Of a DNA stretch of 64,000 bases, positions 43,679 through 52,784 are shown one piece after another; positions within the stretch are counted from its first letter, which is position 1; each line of letters starts with the position of its first letter. Source of the DNA: JBGTLA01 sp041744375 (lineage in GTDB: Bacteria; Actinomycetota; Acidimicrobiia; Spongiisociales; ZC4RG35); the NCBI GenBank assembly GCA_041744375.1, contig JBGTLA010000130.1:1-64000 (forward strand), written 5' to 3'. The translations under genes were made by a program, and so were the position numbers. The notes below the pieces were generated by a model. The model did not search any database and was not told the DNA's origin. It was given only the letters and a program-made list of their open reading frames with translations.

Positions 43679-44608
43679 GTGAACAAGCAGCCTGCCAGTC
43701 CGGAGACCACTGCGGTCGGGTGGATCGGGACCGGGGTTATGGGCCTGTCGATGTGCGGGCATCTCCTTGACGCCGGCTACCCAGTTACGGTGCACAGTCG
43801 AACCCGGGACAAGGCTGCTCCTCTCGAGGCCAAGGGCGCCTCGTGGGCCGACAGCCCGGCCGAGACCGCCTCTGCCTCCGACGTGGTGTTCTCTATGGTG
43901 GGTTATCCACAGGACGTTCGCGACGTGCTCCTAGGCTCCGATGGCGCCCTGGCCGCGGCCCCGCCGGGAAGCGTCCTCGTCGACATGACCACCAGCGAGC
44001 CATCCCTCGCCGTCGAGGTCCATGAAGCCGCCTCCACCCGGGACGTGGGAGTGCTCGACGCCCCTGTATCCGGAGGCGACATCGGGGCCCGCGAGGCCAC
44101 CCTGTCCATCATGGTTGGCGGAGACCGGGCTCATTTTGAAAGGATCACCCCCCTCTTCGAGGTGATGGGCAGGACCGTCATCCATCTCGGTGGGCCGGGT
44201 GCCGGCCAGCACACCAAAATGGTCAACCAGATTCTCATCGCCGGAGGGATGGTGGCGGTGTGCGAGGCGTTGCTCTACGCCCAGCAGTCCGGGCTAGACA
44301 TGGAGAAGACGCTCCAAGCGGTAGGTGGGGGCGCGGCCGGCTCATGGTCGTTGTCGAACTACGGCCCGCGCATGTTGTCAGGGGATTTCGCCCCGGGTTT
44401 CTTCGTCGACCACTTCGTCAAGGACATGACCATTGCGCTGCGCGAGGCCGAGGCGATGGGACTGTCCGTGCCGGGCCTGGCTCTCGTCCATCAGCTCTAC
44501 GTCGCCCTTCAGGCCCAAGGGGGCGGGCGCAACGGGACCCACGCTCTATTGCTGTCCGTCGCCCGCCAGTCACGGGTCGGGTGGACGCCCGGGGGCAGTC
44601 TGGGCTAA
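43679..44608 (+). CDS. Beta-hydroxyacid dehydrogenase family protein
   Basis: A 309-residue NAD(P)-dependent dehydrogenase of the 3-hydroxyisobutyrate/tartronate semialdehyde reductase type. GWIGTGVMGLSMCGHLL (dinucleotide motif), VFSMVGYPQDVRDVL, LDAPVSGGDIGAREATLSIMVGG (substrate-binding), GQHTKMVNQ with the catalytic Lys, and FAPGFFVDHFVKDM are family signatures. GTG 43679 (or 43676) places the nucleotide-binding motif at the usual distance from the start; an ATG at 43631 gives a longer tail. It probably oxidises or reduces a 3-hydroxy acid in the pathway. 69 bases after the binding-protein gene, possibly co-transcribed. Confidence 0.85.
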   Translation: MNKQPASPETTAVGWIGTGVMGLSMCGHLLDAGYPVTVHSRTRDKAAPLEAKGASWADSPAETASASDVVFSMVGYPQDVRDVLLGSDGALAAAPPGSVLVDMTTSEPSLAVEVHEAASTRDVGVLDAPVSGGDIGAREATLSIMVGGDRAHFERITPLFEVMGRTVIHLGGPGAGQHTKMVNQILIAGGMVAVCEALLYAQQSGLDMEKTLQAVGGGAAGSWSLSNYGPRMLSGDFAPGFFVDHFVKDMTIALREAEAMGLSVPGLALVHQLYVALQAQGGGRNGTHALLLSVARQSRVGWTPGGSLG

Positions 44609-44634
44609 CCCTCCTACCGGGCCCAGACCGCGTC

Positions 44635-45783
44635 TCAGAACACCTGTGGATCAGGAAGCAGGCGTTCCTCGCCGAATCTGGCCAATGAGAGGATGTCCAG
44701 CTCCTTGTGGAGTACCCCGTCGAGGACCGCGGTTGCCAGACGGTCCCCCACCACCGGGGCCATCATGAAACCGTGTCCGCTGAATCCGGCGGCGATCCAC
44801 AGCCCGTCGTAGCCGTCGACGAGGCCGATCACGGCCTGACCGTCGGGGGTCATGTCGTAAAAGCCCTCGACCAGGATAGGCAGCGTTACGAATTCGAGCC
44901 GCGGTAGGAGCTGGTTGGAATTCGCCTTGATCCGTTTCTTCCAGATCTCACTTTCATCCTCGGGCTGTCCGGTGGCGGCGAGGTCGCTGGCCAGCATCCG
45001 CCCGTCCCCAAGCTGCTTGGTTGCGAACTGTCGCTCGGCTGATATGACGAGGGGCTCGAGCAGACGCTCGCTGATCGGTGAGCTGTAGAAGAGGTAGCGG
45101 GGCTCTTTGGTGATCGGCAGCTTGATCCCCAGCGATTGGAAAAGGTTGGGCGAGTCATAACCGGCGGCGACCACCACGTGGTCCGCCCAGGATTTGGAAC
45201 CGTCGGCCTTCTCTATCTGCCACGAGCTTCCTTGGCGGCGAAGCCCCACCACGTCGGCGTATTCGATGGAGACTCCGTGGCGAGTCGCCGCGTCGGCAAA
45301 GGCCTCGACAACACTCTGGGGCCGGTCGAAGTACCCGTCCTCCTGGCAGAAGCCGGCGCCCAGGATCGAATCACCGTTGAAGTCGGGGATGACATCGGCG
45401 ATCTGTTCCGAAGTGAGTATCTCCGACGGCACACCTAGCGAGTTCTGCAGCTCCACATTGGCCCGCAGGGTGTCGAGCATCGCGGCGGATTCGGCGAGGA
45501 AGACGTAGCCACAGGATCGGAACCCCGGGTCGATCCGGGCGTCTAGGTGTGCTTGAACGTCCCGATAGAACAGCAGCGCCTCCCGACCCATCTTGCAGTT
45601 GATCTCGGTTCCCCACTGCTGGCGCACTCCCCCTGGCTGGACTCCGGAGGCTTCGGCGGCGATCCGGAGCCGCTCGTAGACGGATACGCTCTCCGCTCCC
45701 CTGCTGGCGATGTTGTATGCCACCGAGAGGCCGATCACCCCAGCACCGATGACCGCTACGTGGCTTCCCGATGACTTGCCCAC
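44635..45783 (-). CDS. FAD-dependent oxidoreductase (DAO/sarcosine-oxidase type)
   Basis: A 382-residue D-amino-acid-oxidase-family flavoenzyme. HVAVIGAGVIGLSVAYNIASRG is the FAD Rossmann motif, VSVYERLRIAAEASGVQPGGVRQQW the second FAD-contact segment, AADHVVVAAGYDSPNL-type and IVEGFYDMTPDGQAVIGLVDGYDGLWIAAGFSGHGFMMAP the C-terminal FAD-contact end. It oxidises an amine or N-methyl/D-amino substrate to an imine. GTG 45783 follows AGGGA eight bases upstream, just past the XRE-cupin stop; a start at 45822 would overlap that gene. Convergent with the dehydrogenase gene. Imine products could be handled by the RidA gene at 55968 (inference). Confidence 0.86.
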   Translation of the reverse strand: MGKSSGSHVAVIGAGVIGLSVAYNIASRGAESVSVYERLRIAAEASGVQPGGVRQQWGTEINCKMGREALLFYRDVQAHLDARIDPGFRSCGYVFLAESAAMLDTLRANVELQNSLGVPSEILTSEQIADVIPDFNGDSILGAGFCQEDGYFDRPQSVVEAFADAATRHGVSIEYADVVGLRRQGSSWQIEKADGSKSWADHVVVAAGYDSPNLFQSLGIKLPITKEPRYLFYSSPISERLLEPLVISAERQFATKQLGDGRMLASDLAATGQPEDESEIWKKRIKANSNQLLPRLEFVTLPILVEGFYDMTPDGQAVIGLVDGYDGLWIAAGFSGHGFMMAPVVGDRLATAVLDGVLHKELDILSLARFGEERLLPDPQVF

Positions 45784-45794
45784 TCGAAACGTCC

Positions 45795-46352
45795 CTACAA
45801 CACCGGTGGGGAGTCGACGCACATGATCCGTAGCGGGCGTTTGGGATCGGGGTTGCGAAACAGGTGTTGCCGGTCCCCGTAGTAATAGGCCGAGTCCCCT
45901 GCCTTGAGGATTGTGGGCTCTAGCCCGGAGAGCTCCAGCTCCAAGGTGCCTTCCATCACGTAGACGAACTCCTCGCCGCCGTGCTTGCCGTGCTCGGCGA
46001 GCTCAGCTCCGGGCTCGAACTCGAGGACCATGGGCATCATGGTCCGCTTCATGTCTGGGACGAGCAGGAACACGTCGATGCCCTCTGCCGGTGAGTGCAG
46101 GAGGGGATGCTCGTCGCGTCGCATCACCCCGGAGTCTTCGCTAGCTCCCATAGGTAGGAGATCGGTGATAGATATGCGGTAGAACTCGACGAGGCGCTGC
46201 AGGCGCCCCACGGTTATGTCGCTCTTTCCGTTCTCGACGAGGGAGAGGAATGACGCGGAGATCTCGGTCGCCTCGGCGACGTCGCTCAGCGAAAGAGCCC
46301 TCTCGTCCCGGGCAGCTCTGAGAGCGCGTCCCAGGTCTCTTGGAGGACTCAC
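45795..46352 (-). CDS. XRE-family regulator with C-terminal cupin
   Basis: A 185-residue regulator. Residues ~5-65 form a Cro/CI helix-turn-helix (LGRALRAARDERALSLSDVAEATEISASFLSLVENGKSDITVGRLQRL). Residues ~105-180 form a cupin (MVLEFEPGAELAEHGKHGGEEFVYVMEGTLELEL, GDSAYYYGDRQHLFRNP), the usual effector-binding half of this group. The start is best taken as GTG 46352, since a TTG at 46454 would put the operator-like repeat at 46451 inside the coding region. Upstream of the FAD oxidoreductase gene with 11 bases between, so co-transcribed. Probable regulator of the second island. Confidence 0.87.
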   Translation of the reverse strand: MSPPRDLGRALRAARDERALSLSDVAEATEISASFLSLVENGKSDITVGRLQRLVEFYRISITDLLPMGASEDSGVMRRDEHPLLHSPAEGIDVFLLVPDMKRTMMPMVLEFEPGAELAEHGKHGGEEFVYVMEGTLELELSGLEPTILKAGDSAYYYGDRQHLFRNPDPKRPLRIMCVDSPPVL

Positions 46353-46450
46353 GCCTGCGAGTCTGATTCGCGGGTGTTCGTCAACGGAGAAAATCTTAGA
46401 AGTTGCATCATGTTCATTACAAGCGGCCTCAGGGGCTCCCCGGATCCCAG

Positions 46451-46482
46451 TCAATATACTGAACTCAAAACGAACATACTAA
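46451..46482. promoter_or_regulatory. Putative XRE-cupin operator pair, site 2
   Basis: TCAATATACTGA (46451-46462, perfect match to consensus) and the weaker CGAACATACTAA (46471-46482), centres 20 bp apart, lie upstream of the XRE-cupin gene and overlap the amidase stop region. This would give autoregulation. Confidence 0.6.
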
Positions 46483-48002
46483 CCAGGCGGTGGCGGGTGG
46501 AACACTGCCTGTTCGAATGCGTGGGCGGCGCGGAGCAGAGTGGCGTCGCCGCCCCGGCGCCCCACGAGCATCATGCCCACCGGAAGCCCTTCGTGGAGGG
46601 CGCAGGGAAGGCTCATGGCGGGATGACCCGAGACGTTGAACGCCGACGTGTTGGCCCCCATCTGGTGGGCGGTGTGGGTCGACTCGGTGGCGGAGATCCC
46701 CGGGCCGGGGAGGTGCGTGGCACGCATCGGCGTGGTGGGGAGTACCAGCAGGTCAACCTTCTCCAGGGCCTCGTCGTAGGCGGCAGCCAATTCACGGGAG
46801 AGGTTCTGGGCGCGGGCGTAGTAGGTCCCTCGGTAGGTGTCGTGTAGCCACTGGCCGGTCAGGGCCTGCAGCCGGACCATGTGCGGCAGCAGGTCGGCGC
46901 GGGAGCGCAGCCCGTCGGCCATAGCCTGGAGCATGTCCACCCGGTAGAGCCCCCTCCAGCCGGTCCCCATCCCCGATCCATGGATGAGCTGAGAGGTGAA
47001 ACCCTCAGCAGCGATCGCCAGAGCCAACTTGCCGCCCATTCGGTGCCAGGGCACCGACACTTCAGAGACCGCGGCCCCCAGCTTCCCCAAGGCCCGGACG
47101 GAGGCCAGCACTGCCCTGTCTACCTCGGGTTCGGACCCCTCCCATCCCAACCCTTCGAGGAGGATGCCGACCCGCAGCCCCTCCACTCCCATCTCCAAGT
47201 CGTCGCAATAGCTTCCAATTCTGTCGGGCGCCTGGCCCTGGCGGGGGTCCAGCCCGTCCGGCCCGGCGATCACGTCGAGGAGGAGGGCCACGTCCGCGGT
47301 GGTACGGGCCATCGGGCCCAGGTGGTCCAGGGTCATCTCGAGGGGATAGGCGCCGGTGTAGGGGACCAGACCGTAGCTCGGCTTCAGCCCGTACACTCCC
47401 GACCACGAACTGGGGCCGCGGATGGACCCACCCTGGTCGCCACCCAGAGCCATGTCGACCTCCCCCGCGGCGAGGAGCGCGGCACACCCGCTGGACGACC
47501 CGCCGCTGGATCTGGTGGGGTCGTAGGGGTTGCGGACCGGGCCGGTGTCGCTCGTGTGGCTAGCTCCCGAGAAACAGAAGCTCTCGCACACCGCCTTCCC
47601 GGCGATCGTGGCCCCTGCTTCCAGCACGCGCTGCACCACGCTGGCGTCCCTCTCCGGCACGAATCCCTCCAGCACGGAGGTGCCATTCATCATGGGGACC
47701 CCGGCTACGCATATGTTGTCCTTCACTGCCAGCGACTTCCCGGCGAGCGACCCGGAGCCCCCGTTGGTGATATTGGTACGCCAATACCATGCGCCCAGCG
47801 GGTTCTCCTCTGGGCTGGGGGCCCGCCCCGTGCGGTCGCGCTCGATGGCTGGGGGCGGGGCCACCTCGTCGATCCAGTCGTGCACCTCCAGCGCCTCCGA
47901 GACGAGCGCCTGAAACTCCCCCCTCTCCTGGTCTGTGAGGACGAAGCCAAGACGCCGTGCGATCCCGGCGAGGCGGTCCCCGGTCGGCCTCTCGACCGTC
48001 AT
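46479..48002 (-). CDS. Amidase-signature family amidase, copy 1
   Basis: A 507-residue amidase-signature enzyme. The catalytic triad is visible as SLAVKDNICVAG (Lys), GGSSSGCAALLAAG (cis-Ser) and GGDQGGSIRGPSSWSG (nucleophile Ser). An N-terminal domain (ARRLGFVLTDQERGEFQALVSEALEVHDWIDE) is like that of Rhodococcus-type broad-spectrum amidases of about 520 residues. It hydrolyses a carboxamide to acid and ammonia. The ATG overlaps the stop of the upstream amidase gene (ATGA). Two different amidases in tandem suggest sequential cleavage or two substrates. Confidence 0.87.
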   Translation of the reverse strand: MTVERPTGDRLAGIARRLGFVLTDQERGEFQALVSEALEVHDWIDEVAPPPAIERDRTGRAPSPEENPLGAWYWRTNITNGGSGSLAGKSLAVKDNICVAGVPMMNGTSVLEGFVPERDASVVQRVLEAGATIAGKAVCESFCFSGASHTSDTGPVRNPYDPTRSSGGSSSGCAALLAAGEVDMALGGDQGGSIRGPSSWSGVYGLKPSYGLVPYTGAYPLEMTLDHLGPMARTTADVALLLDVIAGPDGLDPRQGQAPDRIGSYCDDLEMGVEGLRVGILLEGLGWEGSEPEVDRAVLASVRALGKLGAAVSEVSVPWHRMGGKLALAIAAEGFTSQLIHGSGMGTGWRGLYRVDMLQAMADGLRSRADLLPHMVRLQALTGQWLHDTYRGTYYARAQNLSRELAAAYDEALEKVDLLVLPTTPMRATHLPGPGISATESTHTAHQMGANTSAFNVSGHPAMSLPCALHEGLPVGMMLVGRRGGDATLLRAAHAFEQAVFHPPPPG

Positions 48003-49411
48003 CGTGTATCCCGGTCCGGTGTCATCACGGCTCCCTTGACCAGTTCATCGATGTGGGGATGTTCGTCGACCCAACCGTTTCCGCGCTGACATGTGTGCCC
48101 TATCCGGAGCACCGTTGAATCGTCGCCTGGATGGCCAATCACCTGGAGACCGATGGGTAGACCCTCCGAAGAGAGCCCGCAGGGGACGGAGAGTGCCGGC
48201 CGACCGGTGAGGCTGGCCAACGGGGTGTAGCGCGTTACGGCCTGGGCCACTTCCTCCTCGTGGCCTTCGATCACAGCGATCCGGGAGCCCAGCGGGTAGG
48301 CAGTTATCGGGGAGACCGGCATGATGAGGGCGTCCATGCCTTCCAGGAGCTCGGCGAGCCGATCGGTGACCCAGCGCCTCACGCGCTGAGCACGCACGTA
48401 GGCCGCCGCCGGTATGTCCCACCCCCTCTCCAGGCGGGCCCGCACTATCGGGTGATAGTCCTCGGGCCGGTCCCTCAGCCAGTCGGTGTGGTAGTCAGCC
48501 GCCTCGGCGGCGGCGATTGCCCATAGGGTGGCGCGCACCACCAGAAGGTCGGGAAGCTCCACAGGAGTCAGCTTCGCCCCCTGCGCCTCGAGCGCTCCCA
48601 CGGCGCGATGCACCGCCTCGGCCACCTCCTCGTCGATGCGCTCTTTGGGCTGGAAGGCCGACACCGCCAGCCGAAGCCCCTCTACCCCGTCGCCCAACCC
48701 GCGAACCCGGAACCCGGGCCGCAGCGCTTCGAGAAGTGAAGCGGTGTCCTCCACAGTTCGGCCCACGGGCCCCACGTGGCTCAGGCTCCAGGCGGTGGGG
48801 ATGACACCCGTTCGGTCCACCAGGTCGAAGGTGGGCTTGTGCCCTACCACCCCGCAGAGAGCGGCGGGCACCCTGATCGACCCTCCGGCGTCGGTGGCCA
48901 CCGATCCGAAACAGAGGCCGGCGGCCACCGCAGCCACCGCGCCGGAGGACGACCCTCCGGTGGACCTATCGGTGTCCCAGGGATTGGCTACGTGCCCGAA
49001 GTCGGGGTGGGCCTCACCGAAAGCGAACTGGAAGAGCTGTGTCTTGCCGACAATAAGTGCCCCAGCGCGGCGCAGGGCAGCGACGCAGGCGGCGTCCCGG
49101 GCCGGAATCCACCCGCGAAGGATTGGCGAACCGGCTGTGGTGGGGAGGCCGGCGGTGGCGATGTTGTCCTTTACCGACACCGGAATTCCCTCTAGCGGAC
49201 CGAAGACCTTCCCATCGACCAGGCGCTGCTCGGCCGCCCGGGCGCCCTCTCTCAGCTCATCGGCAGCCACGGTTACGTAGGCGTTGAGCACTGGCTGCAG
49301 CACCTCGATGCGGTCGAGCAGCATGTCGGCCAGCTCCACCGGCGAGAGACGACGGTCCCGAAACAGCCTCCTAATCTCGGAGATTGGCGACAGGAGGAGC
49401 TCGTCGTTCAT
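47999..49411 (-). CDS. Amidase-signature family amidase, copy 2
   Basis: A 470-residue amidase of the GatA-like group: IPVSVKDNIATAGLPTTAGSP (Lys), STGGSSSGAVAAVAAG (cis-Ser) and ATDAGGSIRVPAALCG (nucleophile Ser), then VGHKPTFDLVD. It is a stand-alone amidase, since no gatB/gatC is near and the operon is catabolic. First gene of the minus-strand operon amidase-amidase; it could remove the terminal amide or an N-acyl group from the transported compound. Paralogue of the next gene but without its N-terminal extra domain. Confidence 0.87.
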   Translation of the reverse strand: MNDELLLSPISEIRRLFRDRRLSPVELADMLLDRIEVLQPVLNAYVTVAADELREGARAAEQRLVDGKVFGPLEGIPVSVKDNIATAGLPTTAGSPILRGWIPARDAACVAALRRAGALIVGKTQLFQFAFGEAHPDFGHVANPWDTDRSTGGSSSGAVAAVAAGLCFGSVATDAGGSIRVPAALCGVVGHKPTFDLVDRTGVIPTAWSLSHVGPVGRTVEDTASLLEALRPGFRVRGLGDGVEGLRLAVSAFQPKERIDEEVAEAVHRAVGALEAQGAKLTPVELPDLLVVRATLWAIAAAEAADYHTDWLRDRPEDYHPIVRARLERGWDIPAAAYVRAQRVRRWVTDRLAELLEGMDALIMPVSPITAYPLGSRIAVIEGHEEEVAQAVTRYTPLASLTGRPALSVPCGLSSEGLPIGLQVIGHPGDDSTVLRIGHTCQRGNGWVDEHPHIDELVKGAVMTPDRDTR

Positions 49412-49626
49412 TTCTCATGTCCGGTACTAAAGATGACCGCCATGCCGGTCTCACCCAGGTCGATCTCCCAGAGACACATCAACTGGTCGGGGAGCTCCCT
49501 GGCCGCAGCGGGGAGGCCCACACGCGGGCCGGGATCGCCACCCAACTTAGATTGGCGGCCTGGTCCCTCGCGCTCCAAACTCTTGCCCTCCTGCAGCAGC
49601 ATGCCTTGCACAAATGAGGTGGTCCT

Positions 49627-49638
49627 TCAGTATATTGA
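49627..49638. promoter_or_regulatory. Putative XRE-cupin operator, site 3
   Basis: TCAGTATATTGA, a perfect match to the consensus, lies 38 bases upstream of the alpha/beta hydrolase start at 49677, in the region divergent from the amidase operon. No convincing partner 20 bp away. Confidence 0.55.
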
Positions 49639-49676
49639 TGCTAGCATCGCACAACCCCTGGAGGAAGGTCCAGTCA

Positions 49677-50564
49677 GTGCAGAGCGGAACGGGACGATAC
49701 GAGGGCTCGGACGGAGAGCGACACTACCGGTGGTGGTCACCCGGTGACCCTCGATTCGTTGTGATCTTCGGTCACGGTTTCGGTGACCACTCCGGCCGCT
49801 ACCAACGCTTCGCCGACACCGTGGCAGGCTTCGGTGGCGCGGTATTCACCCCCGATTACAAGGGGCATGGTCTCTCCGATGGCGATCGAGCTGTCGTGGA
49901 GGACTTCGACCAGGTCGCCTCGGACTACCTGGCGGTTACCAAAGTTCCCTCCTTCCCGTCGGGGATCCCCCTGTTCCTCGCCGGTCAGTCGATGGGAGGT
50001 CTGGTGGTCTCCCGGGCGGCCCTGCTCGGACAGGTGGAGATTTCCGGCCTGGTGATCTCAGGGGCCCGCATCGGGGGATGGCCCGCCGGGGAGGACCTGG
50101 TGGGGAAGATCGACCGGGGCGAGGTGGACCCCGAAAGCGGCGGAGGAGGCCATCCCATTCTCGACCCCAACGTCAAGCTGCCCCCCGACGCCCTGTGCCG
50201 GGATGAGTCCATCTTCGAGGAGTTTGTGAATGACCCACTCACGCACCTCGGTGCCTACCCCGTGCCCACGCTCCGTGCCTACGTCAGGGCCACCTCACAG
50301 CTCAGGGGGCTGTCTCAGGTCTACCCCTTCCCGGTGCTCTACATGCACGGAGGCGCCGATTCGATCACTCCCTACCCGCTCAGCGTGGAACGGATCGCTC
50401 AACTGGCGGCGGAGGACCTCGAGGTGCGGATCTTCCCGGGAGCGCGGCACTCTATCTACAACGAGCTCAACCGCGACGAGGTGTTCGAGGTGCTGCGGCG
50501 CTTCGTCGAACGGGCCATAGGGCAGGCTGAGGTTCCCATCGAGCAGGGGACTCGCCATGGATGA
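49677..50564 (+). CDS. Alpha/beta hydrolase (monoacylglycerol-lipase-like), copy 1
   Basis: A 295-residue serine hydrolase. HGFGDHSGRYQRFADTVAGFGGAVFTPDYKGHGLSDG gives the oxyanion region, LAGQSMGGLVVSRAA the GxSxG nucleophile elbow, YMHGGADSITPYPLS the acid, GARHSIYNE the His. It resembles the hydrolase_4/Mgl-type group. GTG 49677 follows GGAGGAAGG; the longer frame from 49614 would include the operator-like repeat. It overlaps the next amidohydrolase gene by eight bases. Confidence 0.85.
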   Translation: MQSGTGRYEGSDGERHYRWWSPGDPRFVVIFGHGFGDHSGRYQRFADTVAGFGGAVFTPDYKGHGLSDGDRAVVEDFDQVASDYLAVTKVPSFPSGIPLFLAGQSMGGLVVSRAALLGQVEISGLVISGARIGGWPAGEDLVGKIDRGEVDPESGGGGHPILDPNVKLPPDALCRDESIFEEFVNDPLTHLGAYPVPTLRAYVRATSQLRGLSQVYPFPVLYMHGGADSITPYPLSVERIAQLAAEDLEVRIFPGARHSIYNELNRDEVFEVLRRFVERAIGQAEVPIEQGTRHG

Positions 50565-51786
50565 GGTGCTGGTCATCAGAGACTGCCGGGCGGTAGATGA
50601 GCGGGGAGATCGCGACGGACTTGTGGACATCGTCCTCGAAGGCGGTCGCATCGCTGAGATCCGGTCGGCGGGAAAGGCCAGGATACCGAAAGGCGCCCGT
50701 GAGTACCCGGGAGACGGAGCCACCGTGGTACCCGGACTGGTGAACATGCACGAGCACCTGGGCAACGCCCATCCCGGCACCTTGGAGGAGGAGGCCATCG
50801 CCGGCGAGGACGACACGGCCCGGGTGGTACGCATGGCTGGCAACGCCCAGAAGGCGCTCCGGGTTGGGGTCACCACCATGCGCCTGGTCGGAGAGAAAGG
50901 GGGTCTCGAGGTACGGGTGCGCGACGGCATTGAGATGGGGATCATCGAGGGGCCTCGGATTCGCACCGCCGGCGCCCCCCTCGACTTCAGAGGCGGCCAT
51001 GGCGGAACCGTGGGCGCTCTGGAGGGCGAGTCGGCCGAGGAGTACGGACGTCTCGCCAGGGAGGTGATCGACTCGGGCGCTGACCTGCTCAAGCTGATGA
51101 TCTGCGGAGGTGGGGCAGGCCAGGACCTCGACAACGTGCGTATGCCCCTCGAGGACTTCCAGGCTATCCGGGCCGCCGCCCGCGAAGCCGGAGTGAGGAT
51201 GGCGCTCCACACTGCCGCCATCGACCACCCCATCATGGACGTCCTGCTCGATGACGGAGTGGACTCTCTGGAGCACTGCTACCGCCTCCCCGACCACATC
51301 TTGGAGCGCTGCCTGGCCCAAGACATCCTTCTGGTGATGACCCCCCTGGTCGGACGTTCTCCCGAGTACTTTCAGACCATCCGGCTCGCACCCGACATGG
51401 TGGAGAACCTCAACGAGGCCGGAAAGAGCCACTGGCCGGCGATCCGCAAGGCGGTGGAAAAGGGCGCCCGCCTCGCCCTGGGCACCGACTTCCATTCTCA
51501 CCTGGAGTTCGGGAGCACCTCGGCACCGGTGCGGGAGTTGGAGGTGTACGAGGAAGCGGGGGTGCAACCCACCGCCCTGCTCGCCCTGGCCAGCAGGAAC
51601 GGAGCCTCATGGCTCGGCCTGGGAGACCAACTAGGTCTGGTGGAAGAGGGTTTCCTCGCCGACCTACTGGTCCTCGAGGAGAGCCCCCTCGAAAAGGGGG
51701 CGTCTGCCTTCCGCAACATGCGCCAAGTCATTGCTAGGGGACGGCTCTACGAAACCAGGCCGCCCGAACCCCCGCCCGGGGCCTGA
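50557..51786 (+). CDS. Imidazolonepropionase-like amidohydrolase
   Basis: A 409-residue amidohydrolase of the prolidase/imidazolonepropionase-like (Sgx-type) group. VVPGLVNMHEHLGNAHPG (HxH), GADLLKLMICGGGAGQD (carboxylated Lys), MALHTAAID, VDSLEHCYRLPD (His) and ALGTDFHSHLEFG (Asp) complete a binuclear site; the C-terminal GDQLGLVEEGFLADLLVLEESPL is the usual metal-hydrolase tail. Relatives hydrolyse Xaa-Pro/Xaa-Lys dipeptides or imidazolone rings. Co-translated with the hydrolase upstream. Its last 40 bases overlap the 3' end of the convergent oppF-type gene. Confidence 0.87.
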   Translation: MDEVLVIRDCRAVDERGDRDGLVDIVLEGGRIAEIRSAGKARIPKGAREYPGDGATVVPGLVNMHEHLGNAHPGTLEEEAIAGEDDTARVVRMAGNAQKALRVGVTTMRLVGEKGGLEVRVRDGIEMGIIEGPRIRTAGAPLDFRGGHGGTVGALEGESAEEYGRLAREVIDSGADLLKLMICGGGAGQDLDNVRMPLEDFQAIRAAAREAGVRMALHTAAIDHPIMDVLLDDGVDSLEHCYRLPDHILERCLAQDILLVMTPLVGRSPEYFQTIRLAPDMVENLNEAGKSHWPAIRKAVEKGARLALGTDFHSHLEFGSTSAPVRELEVYEEAGVQPTALLALASRNGASWLGLGDQLGLVEEGFLADLLVLEESPLEKGASAFRNMRQVIARGRLYETRPPEPPPGA

Positions 51787-52784
51787 GGGCTTTCGCCTCC
51801 GGCCCAGGATTTCTCTGCCTGCAGCCAGCAGGCACATCTCCGTCGTTCGCCAACGTCGAGCAGCGCCGGCTCCTCCACCGGGCATCTCTCGAAGGCATGC
51901 TTGCATCGGGGGTGGAAGCGGCAGCCCGTGGGAGGAATGGCTGGATCAGGGATGTCCCCGGCGAGCGCTTCGGGGAGTGTGCCCAGGCCGTCGTGAGCTG
52001 GCGCCGCGGCGATCAGTGCCTGGCTATACGGGTGGAGAGGCTGGGCCCAAAGCTGGTCTGTCGAGGCCGACTCGACCACCTTCCCCAGGTACATCACGGT
52101 GACCACATCGGCCACCTGACGAACGATGGCCAAGTCGTGGGAGATGAAGAGGATGCCGATCCCCAGGTCTCGGGCCAGCTCGGCCAGCAGATTGGATATT
52201 TGCGCCTGTGCCGACGCGTCAAGGGCGGAAATTGGCTCGTCAGCGATGATCACCGTGGGGTCGGCCACCAGGGAGCGGGCCACACAGATCCGCTGCCGCT
52301 GCCCTCCGCTGAAGTCGCTGGGGTAACGCTTGGTTGCCGCCTCCGGCAACCCGACCCGCTCCAATGCCACCAGGATCCGGCGGTCGCGATCAGGAGAAGG
52401 CGTGTCCTGAGAGCGGCGTAGGGCGTCGGCGAGCTGGTCGCCCACGGTGCGGCGCGGGTTGAGGGAGGCATGGGCATCCTGGAAGATCATCTGCAGTCGG
52501 CGGAAATGCCGGGGCCGTGGCCTCAGACCCAGGGGCTTCACCGGCTTCCCCTCGAAATCGATGCTTCCCGAGGTGATCCCCACCAGGCCGGTCGCCGCCC
52601 GTCCCAGAGTCGACTTGCCGCACCCCGACTCGCCCACCAGTCCGTGAACCTGACCACGGAGCACATCGAGGCTCATCCCGGCCAGGGCTCGTACGCTCGG
52701 CATGTGTTTCCGCTTGTACTCCACGACCACGTCGCGCGCTCGCAGTGCCACCTCCTTGCTATCGAGCTCGAACTGGCCGCTCAA
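51747..52784 (-). CDS. Oligopeptide ABC transporter ATPase, OppF/DppF type
   Basis: A 345-residue ATPase: Walker A GESGCGKSTLGRA, signature FSGGQRQRICVA, Walker B VIIADEPISALD, FISHDLAIV (H-loop) and the C-terminal oligopeptide motif CRFHPRCKHAFERCP, which carries Cys residues for an FeS-like or structural site. The start is a TTG that overlaps the OppD stop (TTGA); GTG 52751 is an alternative. Its 3' end overlaps the convergent amidohydrolase gene by 40 bases, with a Gly/Ser-rich tail. Confidence 0.87.
   Translation of the reverse strand: MSGQFELDSKEVALRARDVVVEYKRKHMPSVRALAGMSLDVLRGQVHGLVGESGCGKSTLGRAATGLVGITSGSIDFEGKPVKPLGLRPRPRHFRRLQMIFQDAHASLNPRRTVGDQLADALRRSQDTPSPDRDRRILVALERVGLPEAATKRYPSDFSGGQRQRICVARSLVADPTVIIADEPISALDASAQAQISNLLAELARDLGIGILFISHDLAIVRQVADVVTVMYLGKVVESASTDQLWAQPLHPYSQALIAAAPAHDGLGTLPEALAGDIPDPAIPPTGCRFHPRCKHAFERCPVEEPALLDVGERRRCACWLQAEKSWAGGESPQAPGGGSGGLVS

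Noticed and set aside
46881..48089. 402-codon plus-strand frame over the first amidase
   Set aside because: Antisense shadow of a gene with complete amidase motifs.
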